Shown: piece by piece, positions 15,395-27,872 of the stretch | How positions within the stretch are numbered: the first letter of the stretch is position 1 | Layout of the letters: each line of letters opens with the position of its first letter | Assembly (NCBI GenBank): GCA_029204225.1 | Contig: CM055102.1 | Location: 41,813,229 to 41,877,228 of the forward strand | Reading direction: 5' to 3' | DNA: 64,000 bases | Origin: Diphasiastrum complanatum | Lineage: Eukaryota > Streptophyta > Lycopodiopsida > Lycopodiales > Lycopodiaceae | Position numbers and translations under genes: made by a program | The notes under the pieces: model-generated | What the model saw: the letters and a program-made list of their open reading frames with translations, nothing else | Databases searched by the model: none | Told to the model about the DNA's origin: nothing

Positions 15395-18300
15395 CTCAGG
15401 CTAGTTACTATGCTCAGGATTAGTTAGAGTGTGTGAGGAGATCACTTAAACATTTACGTTGACATTGGCAACTGCAAAATCTTTTGTTTGTTCTAAGCAC
15501 TTATAAACTGTTTTCTTTCTCATCTCAGTTTAGCTGCAGATCCTACACTTAGGGTTTTATTTCAATGGCTTCTGTCAAAGGAATCAGTTTACGTTAACCA
15601 CCCAGAACGGTGATGTTTTAGATGTGGAATGAATGCTAGTAACTGTTAGGGCTTGTTAATTTTGCTGGTAAAGCAAGTCGCGACTGCTTTCTAAACATCG
15701 ATCGTGTGTACACTTCACAATCTGCGTAAGCTCGTAGAAGCAACTCATGGGTGATTCAATTTTAACTTGCCGTTGCATTGCATGCCATGCCCTATTGATC
15801 TAAGATGTCCTGCTATACTGTATGCGACATTTTGATGAACCTCCACTTAAGAACTATTACTACGGGTTAAAATATATTGTTGCTCCTGCAAAAACAGTTT
15901 TTGTTATTTTGGAATCCTTGTTCTCGTGGTCCCAAGAAAATTTCTTTCTAATTTGTAGGCCATCTGTTTTTGAAATCTTTACTGTCATTTTCGTTTATAT
16001 CCTTGCTTTATAGTTTATGCATATGCCGCAAGAAATCTACTGGTGTCTCTACGTATGTGTTGGGTACTGCAAGAACCCACCGACTCTTTTTACTGCAAAT
16101 GGGGGGCACTGCTGGGTTCTTGGTTGCTGCTGGTAGTTCGAACTTAGGACTTAGAAGTTAGAACATGTGATTCGCATTTACAAATTACACTTGGCTTTTA
16201 TTCTGTCTATATCGTATACTGTGCCAGTGTGCTACTGAGCTACTCCTACCTCCTTAAAAGCTTTAGCCAACATCATTATGCGGTGGAGGAACCAGGAAGA
16301 CATCTTCTGTCTCTGTACAAGGCATGGCGTTCGACATCAGCGAGCATTGATGCGTGGCGATGCGAAGCAAACATACTCGCCACTTGGGAACCTGCTACCG
16401 ATTAAAATATATTTGTTTGAAGCACAGTCTGGATTCGGGAATCCGGAGTGTGTGTACTTTGATGTTTGGATCTAATCTTCGCACAAAGAAACAAAAGCTT
16501 ATCGAGATAAGCGTTACTCGATAATCGATGGGAAGTACTTACTACTGAACCTCGCTAATAGCTGTGATGAGCGTGGCCCCCAACTGTGTAGAATACGTAG
16601 CCTGTTACTGGTATAATGTAAAATAATAGTTGGGTATCGCTGTATTCTTATGATGGGCATCGACAAAGAGCAATAACGTGTAATCGAGTTAATCATAACT
16701 TGTCACCACCTCTAAGCTATTGCCCTATCAGCTTCGACGCCCAAGGTGGTAGGTTCCTTCGAACTTTTCAGCTGCTTGAAAAAACCGGCATTATCTCATA
16801 AGTCGTAACTTCATTTCTGTCCTTTTTTTTATAGTACTTTTGTGGCATCTTTACCTAGTGGAATATTAAGAAAATACGTTTCCTGCTTTTTATTAATAAA
16901 AGATGGGAAAAGTTTTATTTCTCTTTTACAACGGCTGTGTAAATTACACAAACCTTAGTGTAGATTCTAGAAGGCCGTGTAATGTACTCCTATTTGTCCC
17001 ATGACATATATCCTTAACAAAGATTCAGGTCTGATTTCACATTAGGGAAGGGCCAAGGCCTTGCCTGCCAGGCCTTTTGCTTGAAGCCTTGCACCGAGGG
17101 CAGAGATTTTTTAGGTCTAATTTCATGTTCTGGACGGCCCTGGCCCCTGCCTGCTGTCCATTTGCCGTTAGAAGACTGAGACTTTCGACCTTGGGAAGTC
17201 ACATCTCTTTGCACAAATTGGTTGTGGGCAAAATTCAACGTATGTTGACTTTAAAAGAATTAGCACCTTTCCTTTTTTATTGCTTGAAAAAGTTTTGATA
17301 TTGATGCCCTCGGTGAAAGGCCAGGCCTGACTGAGACTTTTGGCCTTGGAAGCTACATCTCTTTGGAGAAGTTGGCTTTTAGAAAAAATTGAAGGTTGTT
17401 GAGTGTTTATGTAAAAGGAATATATATATCAAACCTTTCTTATCTAGTTTGTAGAATCCATTAATTTCAAAAGAAATCAGTTATGATATTTTGAAAGGTT
17501 TTAATATTGTCAATGTATGTATCCTTATTAATTTTGAAGCTCAAAATTGTTGCAATGGCTAAATCTTAGTAATTTTAGCTTGAGATTTGAGGGCAATTTA
17601 TAAGCAATGAAAATGATCCCCCCTTCGAGTCACTAGCAACATACACACTATCACATTAATTCCATCATAAGTATCCCCCAACAGAGAAGAAATAACAAAT
17701 TTTTTAATGTTAACATATTGATGTCCTTATGGCTACTCCATCCATGATCTTGCTTATTTCCAATGCGATCACCCTAATGTTATTAATAAGGGCAATTTCA
17801 TTATATGCAAGCACAATTTTATGGCTTTTTTCCTTGCATTATATAACTAGCAAAGATTCATGAGAATTGTGTAAATTAGTCTTTTTCAATCATATGTTTC
17901 CTAGTTGTTCCCTATATTATAGAGGTTGTGTTTCCAATCATATGTTTCCTATATTTTTGAAGCTAAGATCAATCTTTACACATTCCAAGGCATAGTTGCT
18001 AGAAAGCATTAACATTGTATTGTGCATTAAAAGATTTCAAACGATTGAGTCACTAAACTCGACCTCTTTGAAACACAAGAGCGGGCCATCACCGTACGTG
18101 GTTGAAATACACCACCTCGGTTAGGGGTCAAAATAGTCACCTCCATCGTTGGAACTGCTTAGCAAAATACCTAGGCCTGGCGATTGGAAAAATACCACCA
18201 CCTATCAAACATGACGACGCGTATAATTGGCACCCTCACATTGCATGACACTACTCATGACACACTATCGTATAATAAATTGATCATTGTCTGCTTATTT

Positions 18301-18445
18301 TACCATGATCGTTTGAAAAATCTAGTGATACACTCCAAGAAAATAATTGGCAACATATGGGGATTTCATTTTCTTTAGTCTGTGATAGCTATTTGAGTGG
18401 CCAGAGGACGATCGAGCACCCGTAAACTTCATTGAGTTAGAGACA
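15395..18445. other. 3' UTR of the zinc finger gene, then intergenic sequence
   Basis: The first few hundred bases are presumably the 3' untranslated region; I could not fix the poly(A) site. From about 15700 to 18440 I see no supportable gene, only short frames in changing registers and the repeat pair listed separately. Confidence 0.45.
17175..17409. repeat. Diverged direct repeat pair, about 80 bp each
   Basis: GACTGAGACTTT...CCTTGG...ACATCTCTTTG occurs near 17175 and again near 17328, with similar flanks to the right of each. It may come from an old duplication or a small unclassified element rich in CCTTGG/CCAAGG. Confidence 0.45.
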
Positions 18446-18775
18446 ATGGACCAGACCACAACAAGGAAGGAAATCTTAGTAGTGACAAGAAGTAATCTTC
18501 AAAGTGAACCGCCCAAACTTACACCCCCATAGATAGACAAACCAACAACCAGTAACCAAGGGTTGACCAAGCCAGGGATAGAAACTGCAGTACCTAGGAA
18601 ATGGAGGGAGGTGAGCGCCTTAGAAGGGAGACGACACCCTAGACATCTAGGCCTGAAGAAGACTGGCAAAGGAAAAATCGGGATAGGGGCAAAGAGAGCA
18701 AGGGATACAACATGCAAAATTTGTACAAACCTTGACGTGAACCCGAGAACAGGGAACATCGATCTGACATAGGCA

Positions 18776-19370
18776 TTGGAGAATATGAAGCTAGAAATAG
18801 GAATGTGGCAGTTGGTCCAACTGTCACCCACCATTAAGCGCACCATCCGACGCATGATCAGACCTAGACCGTTGGAACCCCCTACAGTCGGACACATCGA
18901 AGCAAGAATCCTAGACTGCTATTGTCCTAAGGTAGATGTACTAATTGATGGCCTAGTTGTGAAACGAGCCATAGTCGATGCAGGATCCGCCGTAAACATT
19001 ATTAGCCTACAGCTCGTTGACAGACTGGGATTTACACTAGATTCAGCCACGTTGATCGCCCTCAAACTGGCCAACAATTCAGTGATCAAACTAGAAGGAG
19101 AACTTAAGAGTGTACCAATCACTGTAGTTGACAGAACCATCCAGGTAGATTTCTATGTGATGCGGATGTATGCGAGAAATAGGGGGTATTCTATGTTGTT
19201 TGGATGACCATGGCTCAGACTGAGCAATTGTATCGTAGACATCCCAACAGGAGTACTCATCTTTGGACGGGGTCGTGAACGCATCGTAGTAGATGGCTAC
19301 CCAGAAACCCCCTCAGTCAGAAAGAGCCCCCATACCCGAATCAGAATGGAAAGAGATATCAAGTAGCGAG
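18776..19370 (+). pseudogene. Gypsy-H retropepsin
   Basis: KRAIVDAGSAVNIISLQLVDRLG is a Gypsy-type aspartic protease active site with D-A-G in place of D-S/T-G. Downstream LANNSVIKLEG and the YSMLFG strand fit the family fold. An in-frame TGA follows LFG at 19205, where the family normally continues LGRPWL, and the text after it (PWLRLSNCIVDIP) resumes the fold. One nonsense change and the altered triplet make it inactive. Confidence 0.75.
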
Positions 19371-19463
19371 GAGGATTATGAGTCTAGCACCAGTGACGAT
19401 GAGCTCGATGGAAGACAAGTACTAGGCAGAGAGTGGAACTTCCCAGAAAAATGACCCCCCAAG

Positions 19464-20197
19464 GTGAGGGATGCTGACATCTGCCTGATACACCTAGGAA
19501 ACCCAGAAGACCCGAAAGACATCAAAGTAGGGGCCTCATTGACCAAAGATGATAGAGATAAATATGAACGATTGTGCATGAAGTATCAACACATTTTCGC
19601 TTGGGACTATGGGGATCTAAGGGGCATTGCCCCTGATCTAGTAAAATACACCATACCATTGAAGGAAGTGTCCAAGCCAGTATGCCAGAAACAACGATGC
19701 TTAACCTACCACTTGAAGGAAGGGGTCTATAAAGAGTTAGAACGACTTAGGCAGACATGGCTAATATTTCTTGTTGAAAACACCAAGTGGTGCTCCCCAA
19801 TCATACCACGAACGAAGAAGAACTCCACACGTATCCGAGTATGTGTAGACTACAAGCGCTTGAGCAAACAAACTAGGAAGGACTACTATCCACTACCATT
19901 TATAGATCAGGTCCTAGAAGAGATGGCAGGGAGGGAACAATACTCATTCATGGATTGCTTTGCTGGTCATAACCAAATAGCCATAGCAGAGGAAGACAAA
20001 TTAAAAACCACCTTCACTACCACATTCAGAGTATTCGCATTCCACATCATGCCCTTTGGGTTTACTAATGCGCCAGGGACCTACCAACGATTCATGAACG
20101 ACCAATTTCAGGACATCTTAGATGAGAACCTCAAAATCTCATAGATGGCCTCTGTGGGCCATCTGCGATCACTGACCACCTCGCCACACTGGAAAAA
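19464..20197 (+). pseudogene. Gypsy-H reverse transcriptase, truncated
   Basis: The open frame 19464-20144 holds RT landmarks: HIFAWDYGDLRGI, VCVDYKRLSKQTRKDYYPLPF, YSFMDCFAGHNQIAI and HIMPFGFTNAPGTYQRFMN. The frame stops just before the catalytic box. Shifted by one base, the text reads IDGLCGPSAITDHLATLEK, so the usual I-D-D has become I-D-G. The sequence then ends abruptly at the Copia-I LTR. Confidence 0.85.
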
Positions 20198-20616
20198 TGA
20201 TTGTAACAGTAGAAATCTAACCATTTATGACGGTTGATATTCAAATAGATGCTCTGTTTCCATGCTCGAATAAATACTGTTCGCGAATATTTCGCGACAG
20301 TTTGTCTCTTTGTCTCAGCTCTGTGTTTCGCTAATTGTTCGCAGCACTTGTCTCTTCATGACATTTTCGTCTTTCATGAATTGTTCGCGACAGATGATAA
20401 TTCTTGAGCCTGAAAAAGGAAGCTAGAATATTTTGCGAACTGTTCAAGATAGTTTTGTGACATATGAGGCTTGAAAAAGACACTATTTCATGAATCTTTT
20501 GAGTTGGTCATGAATAGAAAAGTTTCGAGTTCGCGTCCGTTTCTTTCTCATCCTTTGTCAAGTAAATTGCATGCTTTGTTGGTAGAATCAAGATCTATTT
20601 GATCAATTGTTCTACA
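20198..20616 (-). repeat. 3' LTR of Copia-I
   Basis: In the element's sense it starts TGTAGAACAATTG right after the polypurine tract and ends CTGTTACAATCA (419 bp, TG...CA). It contains several TTCGCGA and TTCATGAA words. The left end falls exactly where Gypsy-H RT homology stops, which supports the boundary. Confidence 0.7.
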
Positions 20617-20629
20617 ACTCCCTCTCAAA
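20617..20629 (-). other. Polypurine tract of Copia-I
   Basis: TTTGAGAGGGAGT in the element's sense, immediately before the LTR start. Confidence 0.7.
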
Positions 20630-20649
20630 GTGGCAATTGTAATAACCCC

Positions 20650-23235
20650 AATCTTCTTCGCTACTTTTCGAACAAGGCTTTACTTAGTGGCTTTCTCAAC
20701 TAAGCCCCGAATCACATGATACTTGATAGCTATGTGCTTCATTTTCAAGTGAAATACAGGATCTTTCGTAAGATAAATTGTTGAATTGTTATCCATTAAC
20801 AAGAGATGAGGTTTAGAACTAGATTCATCAAATCCTTCCAATATCTGTTCAATCCAAATCAGCTCGTTTGCCATCTTGGTTGCTGCTACATATTCCGCTT
20901 CACAGGAAGATTCAGTTACAACTGTTTGCTTCTTGCTAATCCAGAGTATGGCTGCGCCAGATGCTAGAGTACAACCTCCTGAAATAGTTTTGCTATCATC
21001 TTTCATGGATGCCCAGCTTGCATCACTGTATGATTCAATGTGAAATCCAACTTTCTTTGAATAACACGTTCGTTTCCTGGAGATATTGTAGTACTCTCTT
21101 TGCCAACTTTCAATGTAACGATCCTGGGTTTTGATTATATTGGCTCAGTCTGTATACTACAAATGCTATATCAGGTCTGGTGTTGTCTGCTAGATATAAC
21201 AATGATCCAATCAGCCTTGAGTGTACTTTTGTTGGCGAAGATACAACTTACTACCTTCAAAGTCTCTCACGATCTGCAAGCCTAGATAGATTTTAGCTTC
21301 TCCTAGGTCAGCAATCTCAAATATTTCAAAAATGTCTCTTTTGACATCTGAAATTAACTTATCTCTTCTTGAGAAGATAAGTGTGTCATCAACATTAACA
21401 GCTAAAATGATTATTTCATTTTGGACATGCTTGATATAGACATGTGATTCAGCAAATAGAGGTTTGAAGCCTATGGAACATAGTGCTTCGTCCTTCTTTC
21501 TATACCATTGTCTTGCTGCCTGTTTGAGACCATAAATGCTTTTATTCATGTGACATCTGTATTCTGGATATTCTTGGCTGAAAAAACCAAGTGGTTGGTC
21601 CATGAATAAGTCTTCTTCTAATTTTGTGTGCTAGAAAGAAGTTTTCTCATCCACAATATGGATTTTCAAATCATGAGCCACTACATACGCAAATAACAAG
21701 CGAATTGATGTATGTTTAACTACCGGTGAGAAAGTATCAGTGTAGTCGATCCCATACTTCTGTGAGAATCCTTTAGCAACCAACCTTGTCTTGTATATGA
21801 TGTTTTCTCCATCAGGTCCTGTTTTGATCTTATAGATTCACTTGCACTTGACTGGTTTTTTGCCATCAGGTATAGGTGCAAGTGTCCATACATTGTTTTG
21901 TACATGGATGACATTTCGTCCTCCATTGCCTGAATCTAGCGATCTTTATCTGGTCCATCTACAGCTTCCTCGAATGTTTGAGGTTCATCAGAGAATCCAC
22001 AAAATTTGATGGTCATATTAAAAACATCCTGACCACACCTTTCTGGTGGTTTTTGTTGTCTGTCTGATCTTCTCATAGGTGGTTTCGAGTTCGATTTTGC
22101 AGGTTTCGAGTTCAATTCTGATTCGAACTTTTCTGCTGGAATTCGAGTTGGCGATTTGAGTCTGTCAGGTACTTGATTTTGACCTCCCTCTGGATTTGGT
22201 AACCCTCTTTCATCTTCTACATGTTGTTGTTGGCAGCTCATAATAATTTTTGAGAATTTCATAGCCAACTAGATCACTGTCTACTATGTATTTTATCTCA
22301 TTAAACTTAACATCTCGAACAATTTTTATCTTGCCAATTTTGGGTACATAAACACGATAATATGACAAATGTAACTCGAATCCTACCAGAAAACCTTGTT
22401 CTGTCTTTTCATCGAGTTTCTTTCTCAGCTTATCTGGTATGTGCATATACACTGCGCATCCAAATGTTCGAACATGTGCAAGATTTGGCTTCGACTTCCA
22501 CCATATCTCATGAGGAGTTTTATCCAGTATTCGAGATTTCATAATATGATTATGAAGATAATTTGATGTAGCCACTGCTTTTGTCCACAACTATTTTGGT
22601 GCTTTTGCATGAGCCATTATACACCTTGCAGCTTCCGTTAGTGTACGTTTCCTTCGTTCAGCTTTTCCATTGTGATGAGGTGTGTAAGATGAAGTCTTTG
22701 TGTGCGTAATACCTTGATCAGTACAATAAGCTTTGAATTCGTTGGAAATGTACTCATCTCCATGATCTGTGCGAATTTGCTTCAGTTTATTACCTGTCTG
22801 CTTTTCAACCCAACTCGTATACTCAATGAATTTCTCGAAAGCTTCAGATTTGGTATGAATAAATTATACTACAGCGAACTTGCTGAAGTCATCAATAAAC
22901 GCAATGAAGTTCTTTGCATCACCCAACGACAATACTATGAATGGTCCACAAATATCTGAATGCACAATTTCAGGCACTTTAGTTGCTTTATAACATCCTT
23001 ACTAAAAGGTGTTCTAGTCATCTTGCCTTTAAGACAAGATTCGCAGATAGTTCGAATATCTCTACTTTTGATTTCGACTCCTTGAATTCTCTGACTTTTA
23101 TTGGCTTGATACAAAGCTTCCATGTTCATATGACATAGCCTTTTGTGCCACAATACATCTGTGATTCTCGAGTTTGATTGACTGTTCAATTCTTGTTCGA
23201 ATGTTCAGGTGATACATATTTCCTTCTCTGCTATC
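20650..23235 (-). pseudogene. Copia-I pol (integrase, RT, RNase H), frame-broken
   Basis: GAG-pre-integrase at 23189-22950 (LWHKRLCHMN ... CESCLKGK, an HHCC finger). The integrase core at about 22935-22600 keeps catalytic features (FIDDFSKF, TDHGDEYISNEF, HNGKAERRKRTL). The integrase C-terminal part is at 22590-22210 (HVRTFGCAVYMHIP). RT is at 21926-21211 with SIYGLKQAARQWY and a catalytic box AVNVDDTLIFS, so the usual Y is N but both Asp residues are kept. RNase H is at 21006-20680 (SCEAEYVAATKMANELIW, MDNNSTIYLTKDPVFH). Stops such as the one before LWTKAVATSNYLH and several frameshifts make it a pseudogene. Confidence 0.9.
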
Positions 23236-23240
23236 TTTCA

Positions 23241-23788
23241 TTAGAGAAACTTAGAGCCCAAAGAGGGCCTTTGAAAAAGATGTTTTTTTAAAAAAAAAAT
23301 TTCTTATTTTTGTTGCCATGTGGACTAATTGAAAATCGAGGTTCTACGTAACATAGAATTTTCCAAATATGAATAAAATAAAAACTTTTAAAATATATTG
23401 TTGTTCTGTCGGGCAACATGTGGAAATGCTATTGGTTGATGAGGCATGCCCTTCTAGCTCATCACTGCCCGAAGTGACCCAAGAATATTGAAAATGAATA
23501 TGATAGATGGTTGAGATGAGAAAATTGATGTACAATTAATGTATATGCACTGTCAAATCATGGTTAATAGGGCTAACCATAGTTAATTTGTGGCACCAAA
23601 TAGATTAGTGTTTCAAATTTTTGCCAACACATTTTCTCAGATTCATGGCTTTTTGTCTATGCAAATTCTCAGATTCATAGTTCATTGTTTCAGATTTTTG
23701 CATGCAAATTACGAATGGCACCATCAAGGAAGCTGTGCTTCTCAATCGACTCTGTGCTTCTATTCAATGAGACAGATGATAATTAATT
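23241..23788. other. Non-coding spacer
   Basis: AT-rich, with no recognisable domain. It includes a T/A homopolymer patch near 23283-23310. Confidence 0.35.
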
Positions 23789-25043
23789 ATGGGTGCCAAG
23801 AAAATATTCAAAAAACTCTTGGGTTTTGATGCATCCATCATCAAGAGGAGCATTTCAAAAAGGAAAAAAGGTCAAATCTATCATTTCGATCTTATTGGAA
23901 GGCCAGAATTTTGGATTTCAGAACATCATCAGGAGGAAAATCTATTTCTGAAATTCTAGTCCAACATGTATATATGCATTAAGAGATGAATGTGTAAGAA
24001 TTCAACCGTCAGGATCACAAAAAAAGCAACTATGAGTATTGATATTTTGATACTTTGATTTTTGTCATTCATAAATATCTAATAGTAAACTTGCCAATCT
24101 GATCATTTTTCTCTTGCAGATCTATATCTATCCAACATAAATGAATGGGAGCCGAATGGATCTTTAGCAAGTGTGTTAGACGATATTCACACTGATATTG
24201 GACAGCTGCAATATCGAGGTAGAACTGCAAAAGGTCTAGTTGATAGTGGGATCTTTTTTTATGAATCAATGTACATTCCTGAATCAATGTACATTCTTGA
24301 TACAAAAAGAAATTTTGGACAAATAGTACCAATTCCATTACCTAGTTTTGAAAGTGATGAATGGATTGCACCAGATGCTACATTTTCATAATCATTTCGT
24401 TGCAAGATATATAATGATGTAAAAAATTCATTAAAAATGAGCACGAGATCAAAAACAGTCAGATTGAGTTGGTTTATTTCCTTGAACATATTTGTGGATT
24501 TCTTTTCAAGTGTCAATGTACACAAAACCATGCAAAAATTTATCAGATAGTTTATTATCTGAACTTATGGATAAAGGCTAGACAAAAGATCAGATGGAGA
24601 AATAGAATGTAGAATTGAAATGTCTTCCATGTGCTTCCGTTATCAAATTGAAAAAAAAATAAAGGTAAATGGGTGCCACTCGATCAAGACTTGGAAGCCA
24701 GTGGACATTCAAAACGAAAAAATATTGAAACTATATACAATGATGCCGTTTTGACGTGTGTTGAGGTGGAAGAAGATTGGAGTCTAAACTACATCAGGCG
24801 GAAACTATTGCTCCTACAAGATGACGTACTTTCAGACTTCAGATTCATTTTCAATGGTAAACTCGTAAGTAACTGTAAACACTCAATCTTTTATGAATAG
24901 TTTCAATCAAAACTTTCTAATACAATCTCTATGCTAATTGTAACTAACTTTGTATTAGTTTTATGCAGGTACATAAAAGACATGAGCTCGAGATCAAATG
25001 CCGAGATATTGGCGAAACAATCCAACTTATGGAAGAACATTGA
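23789..25043 (+). pseudogene. Unrecognised spliced host gene, decayed or partial
   Basis: I do not recognise the product. Four pieces look like exons. 23789-23959: 56 codons starting MGAKKIFKKLLGFD. 24122-24391: after an acceptor TTTCTCTTGCAG, SLASVLDDIHTDIGQL to a stop. 24661-24864: WVPLDQDLEASG to FRFIFNGKL. 24969-25043: VHKRHELEIKCRD to a stop. The last two join in phase across a 104-bp intron with a consensus donor, CTC|GTAAGT (GT at 24865), and acceptor TTTTATGCAG (AG at 24967-24968). DFRFIFNGKLVHKRHE loosely recalls a ubiquitin-like strand-turn, but that is speculation. A short internal duplication (ESMYIPESMYI) is visible. The stop ending the second piece suggests a broken gene or mis-joined exons. 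Confidence 0.4.
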
Positions 25044-25375
25044 GATTCACTATCAGCAAATACATGCCAATCATCATGTCTTTTTATCAATATAGAAAAT
25101 TGCGTTCCAGTATTACACTATGGACACAACCTGATTGTAAGAATCTATATTGATATCAATAAAAAAAATGCATAAATGGGTTGTTTACATGTAAAATGAT
25201 TGTATCTTTTTATTCTCTATTTACAAATAGATTTCTATTCAGTCAATTTTCTATATTAGGAACTGATAAGGGAACAACTCCTATTGTGCAAAAAGTACAA
25301 AAAGGACCAAGAGTGGATCCTAATTTGATCCTCAAGAGGGATTGGTTGTCAGATTACTTGATCTATCAATCTACT
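25044..25375. other. Spacer downstream of the decayed gene
   Basis: No supportable gene. The right part grades into LTR-like sequence of the next Copia. Confidence 0.3.
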
Positions 25376-26290
25376 TGAGATTAAGATCAATCTAGATCAA
25401 TTCTAGACACAAAATCCTAACAAGAACAATCATTAGTTGAAGGTAGGTGTACTTTTGGGTTTCACATGTGTGAAACACTGTCTGAGTATGGACTCCAACT
25501 TGAAAATCAAGTGCACATTGATAGAACCTCATAACAATCAAAACAATTAGACAAATGGAGAGAATCACTCAAAATTGCTTCCAAAACCAAGATTGGTGTC
25601 TCACATTGATTATGGCCAAATAAGCCTCTATATATACACTTCTTGGAGCTCGAGGTACTGACCATGCATCAGATCTCACACGTGTGAGGATGCCTTGTCA
25701 CCATCATGCAATTTGACACTTGGATCAAAACTTTCCATTTTGGGCATTTTTGGTCTACCATCATTCAAAGATAAGGAACTCATCCTACTTTTGATATGAA
25801 GCATTCTACTCTCCTCACTAACAAGCACACTTTGAAGTTCTTCAATACTAGAAAGTGAATCTTTAATAGCAAAGGTTTGAACAAGATTGGAATAATCATC
25901 TCCTAATCCATTCAAAATGATTTGAACTAATTCATCATCTTTGATTTTATCATCTATAGAAGACAACTCCTTGTTCAAAGATTTGATCCTAAAGACATAA
26001 TTTTGGGCACTTTCACTACTTCCTTTCATGCTTTGAAGAATTTGATTCCTAAGCATGAGTATCCTTGAAGTGTTTTTGGATCCATAAATGGCTTTTAATG
26101 AATCCCATGCGTCTTTGGATGTGGTACAAGATGAGATTTCTTTCAAAAGTTACATTCATTTTTATGCAATGTAATGCAACTCTACATCTCTTTTGGTACT
26201 TAGCCAATTCAAGTACAAGAGGTTTTGTTGAAATTGATAGGGTTAATCCAAATCAAAGCCAAAATTAGCAGTTTTTAGGAAACTAGTCAA
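25376..26290 (-). mobile_element. Copia-C fragment: gag followed by LTR-like sequence
   Basis: Minus-strand gag (26245-25676) runs directly into LTR-like sequence (about 25690-25376). The latter has a TATA-like TATATATAG on the minus strand near 25630 and an end resembling the Copia-D LTR (GATCTAGATTGATC, TTGATAGATCAAG). Protease and pol are absent between them, so this is an internally deleted copy. Confidence 0.6.
25676..26245 (-). pseudogene. Copia-C gag
   Basis: UBN2-type gag lacking its N-terminus: ELAKYQKRCRVALHCIKMNV in one frame, then after a frameshift EISSCTTSKDAWDSLKAIYG, LMLRNQILQSMKGSSESA, ELVQIILNGLGDDYSNLVQ and LQSVLVSEESRMLH. Very similar to the gag of Copia-D. It ends near a CTCACACGTGTGAG palindrome (25675-25688) without a zinc knuckle. 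Confidence 0.8.
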
Positions 26291-26370
26291 ATTTTGTGTA
26301 GCGAGTTGGATTTGATAGCTATCCTCAAAATTTTTGGTCCAGATCTTGTTGTGGGCTGTAGGAACCCTTT

Positions 26371-27117
26371 TCACGCGTGTGAGGCCATACAGCTCCGGTT
26401 TTGACTGAGAAATTTCAAAAATTTGTACAATTTAGATATAGTATAAGGTAGTCTATGTGACTTAGACAAAGCACAAGAGTCACAAACATGCTTGACATCG
26501 CTTAAGAAACTTGGAAGGCCAATCACAACCTTCTTCCTTGCCATTGACTCCAATGACTTGAAGTTGAGGTGTCCCATCCTTTTGTGCCAAACCTCTTAAA
26601 TAAAAATTTTCTCTCTTGCAACACATCCAACTTGGTTCGCAATGACAAAGCATCTAGTTTAAACAACTTCCCTTGCCTTTTACCTTTTCCAATGAAGACA
26701 TCTTTCCTTTTGATCATACAAGCATCTCCATCAAACTCCACCGTGAGGCCTTTACTTAGCATTTTACTCACACTAAGCAAATTCTTGGTAATAGATGGAA
26801 TAAACATTCCTATTTGTAGAGAAAGAAATAGGAATTGTGCCAATCCCTTTGATTGCACACTCACCATCATTTGCTGTGTAGAGATGCCAACAAAGATGTG
26901 AAGTACCCTTTGTGAAAGGTCATGTGTGAAACAATCCACCAAGGATCTAGATCTCCATCATTAGCAAGCATACATGAAGACATCACAAAAGCATCATCAT
27001 TTGCATCTTGAACATCCAAACCATCCTCATCAAGAGTAAGACTACCTTGCTTGTCTCCTTGATCTCTCTTCTTCTTGTAGCACTCACTTGCAAAGTGTCC
27101 TTTGATGTCACAATAAA
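26371..27117 (-). pseudogene. Copia-A: half zinc knuckle, protease, GAG-pre-integrase
   Basis: Minus strand. The right end carries the second half of a CCHC knuckle (YCDIKGHFASECYKKKRDQ), a protease segment in which the catalytic triplet is gone (PWWIVSHMTFHKG) and its C-terminal strands (SITKNLLSVSKMLSKGLTVE). GAG-pre-integrase follows (KGWDTSTS, MGHLNFKSLESMARKKVV, CDSCALSKSHRLPY). The knuckle is cut by the Copia-B LTR at 27117/27118; its first half is at 38370-38385 in inverted orientation. Further pol is missing to the left. Confidence 0.8.
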
Positions 27118-27854
27118 TGTTGAATTTCACACGTGTGGACTGTCCACTACATGTACTTGTGATCTCCTAAGGTGTGTAGATGCACCAAGATCAAGACTAG
27201 ATTGAGATTCAAGATCAATCTTGAATCCTATGGCAAAAACACACTACTACATGCATTCAATCACTTCCAACTCTCACTCACACGTGTGGGAAGTATTCAA
27301 AAAATAATCTAAGTAAAAACAAGCTGCTCTCCTCGAGTAGAGAGAGAAAATGCATCATGAGCTCTCGGGTAGAGAGAGAAAGCTAGAAATCCAATAACTC
27401 ACAAAATCCATGAAATCACCAAATCAATTAGCTTCAAAATGAGGAGTACAATGATACTAGTAGGTCCACGAGCTATCATTATGCTTAACTATGATTGGAC
27501 CATATTTTGTCACCTCTTGATCCTATTGGATCATTGATCCATGCACCTCTTAATTCTATTGGACTATATTCAAGCACACCTCAATTTCCTATTGGACCTC
27601 ACAAGGTTCCACCTCTAAATCCTATTGGACCTCTTGGAATTCATCAAACAAAAACTTTACACTTGTCTACACTCTAATTGGCAAGTGTTTAGCCTCTTAC
27701 TCTATTTTGGCTCAATAGTGGCATTACAAGTGGAAATGCATAATTTGCCATCTATGCCAAATTTATTCCTATCAACATCCTACACCTAGATGCTTGATGT
27801 AAAAACCATAATACCCCTATATCTAACATAGATAATCTTTTTCAATTCTTCACA
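27118..27854 (-). repeat. 3' LTR of Copia-B
   Basis: In the element's sense it runs TGTGAAGAATTG...GAAATTCAACA, 737 bp. CACACGTGTG palindromes lie at 27128-27137 and 27279-27288, near its 3' end. Confidence 0.93.
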
Positions 27855-27862
27855 CTCCTCCT
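27855..27862 (-). other. Polypurine tract of Copia-B
   Basis: AGGAGGAG in the element's sense, directly before the LTR start. Confidence 0.8.
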
Positions 27863-27872
27863 AAAAAATTAT

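Larger units (their letters stand above)
18446..20197 (+). mobile_element. Gypsy-H fragment (protease and RT), plus strand
   Basis: Part of a Ty3/Gypsy pol: a gag-protease linker from about 18446 (MDQTTTRKEILV), protease, then RT. It is cut within RT at 20197/20198 by the LTR of Copia-I. No LTRs of its own are present. Confidence 0.8.
20198..23240 (-). mobile_element. Copia-I, 5'-truncated minus-strand Ty1/Copia
   Basis: From right to left: GAG-pre-integrase, integrase, RT, RNase H, polypurine tract and 3' LTR. gag, protease and 5' LTR are missing beyond about 23240. It inserted into Gypsy-H and is therefore younger. Several frameshifts and stops indicate considerable age. Confidence 0.85.
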
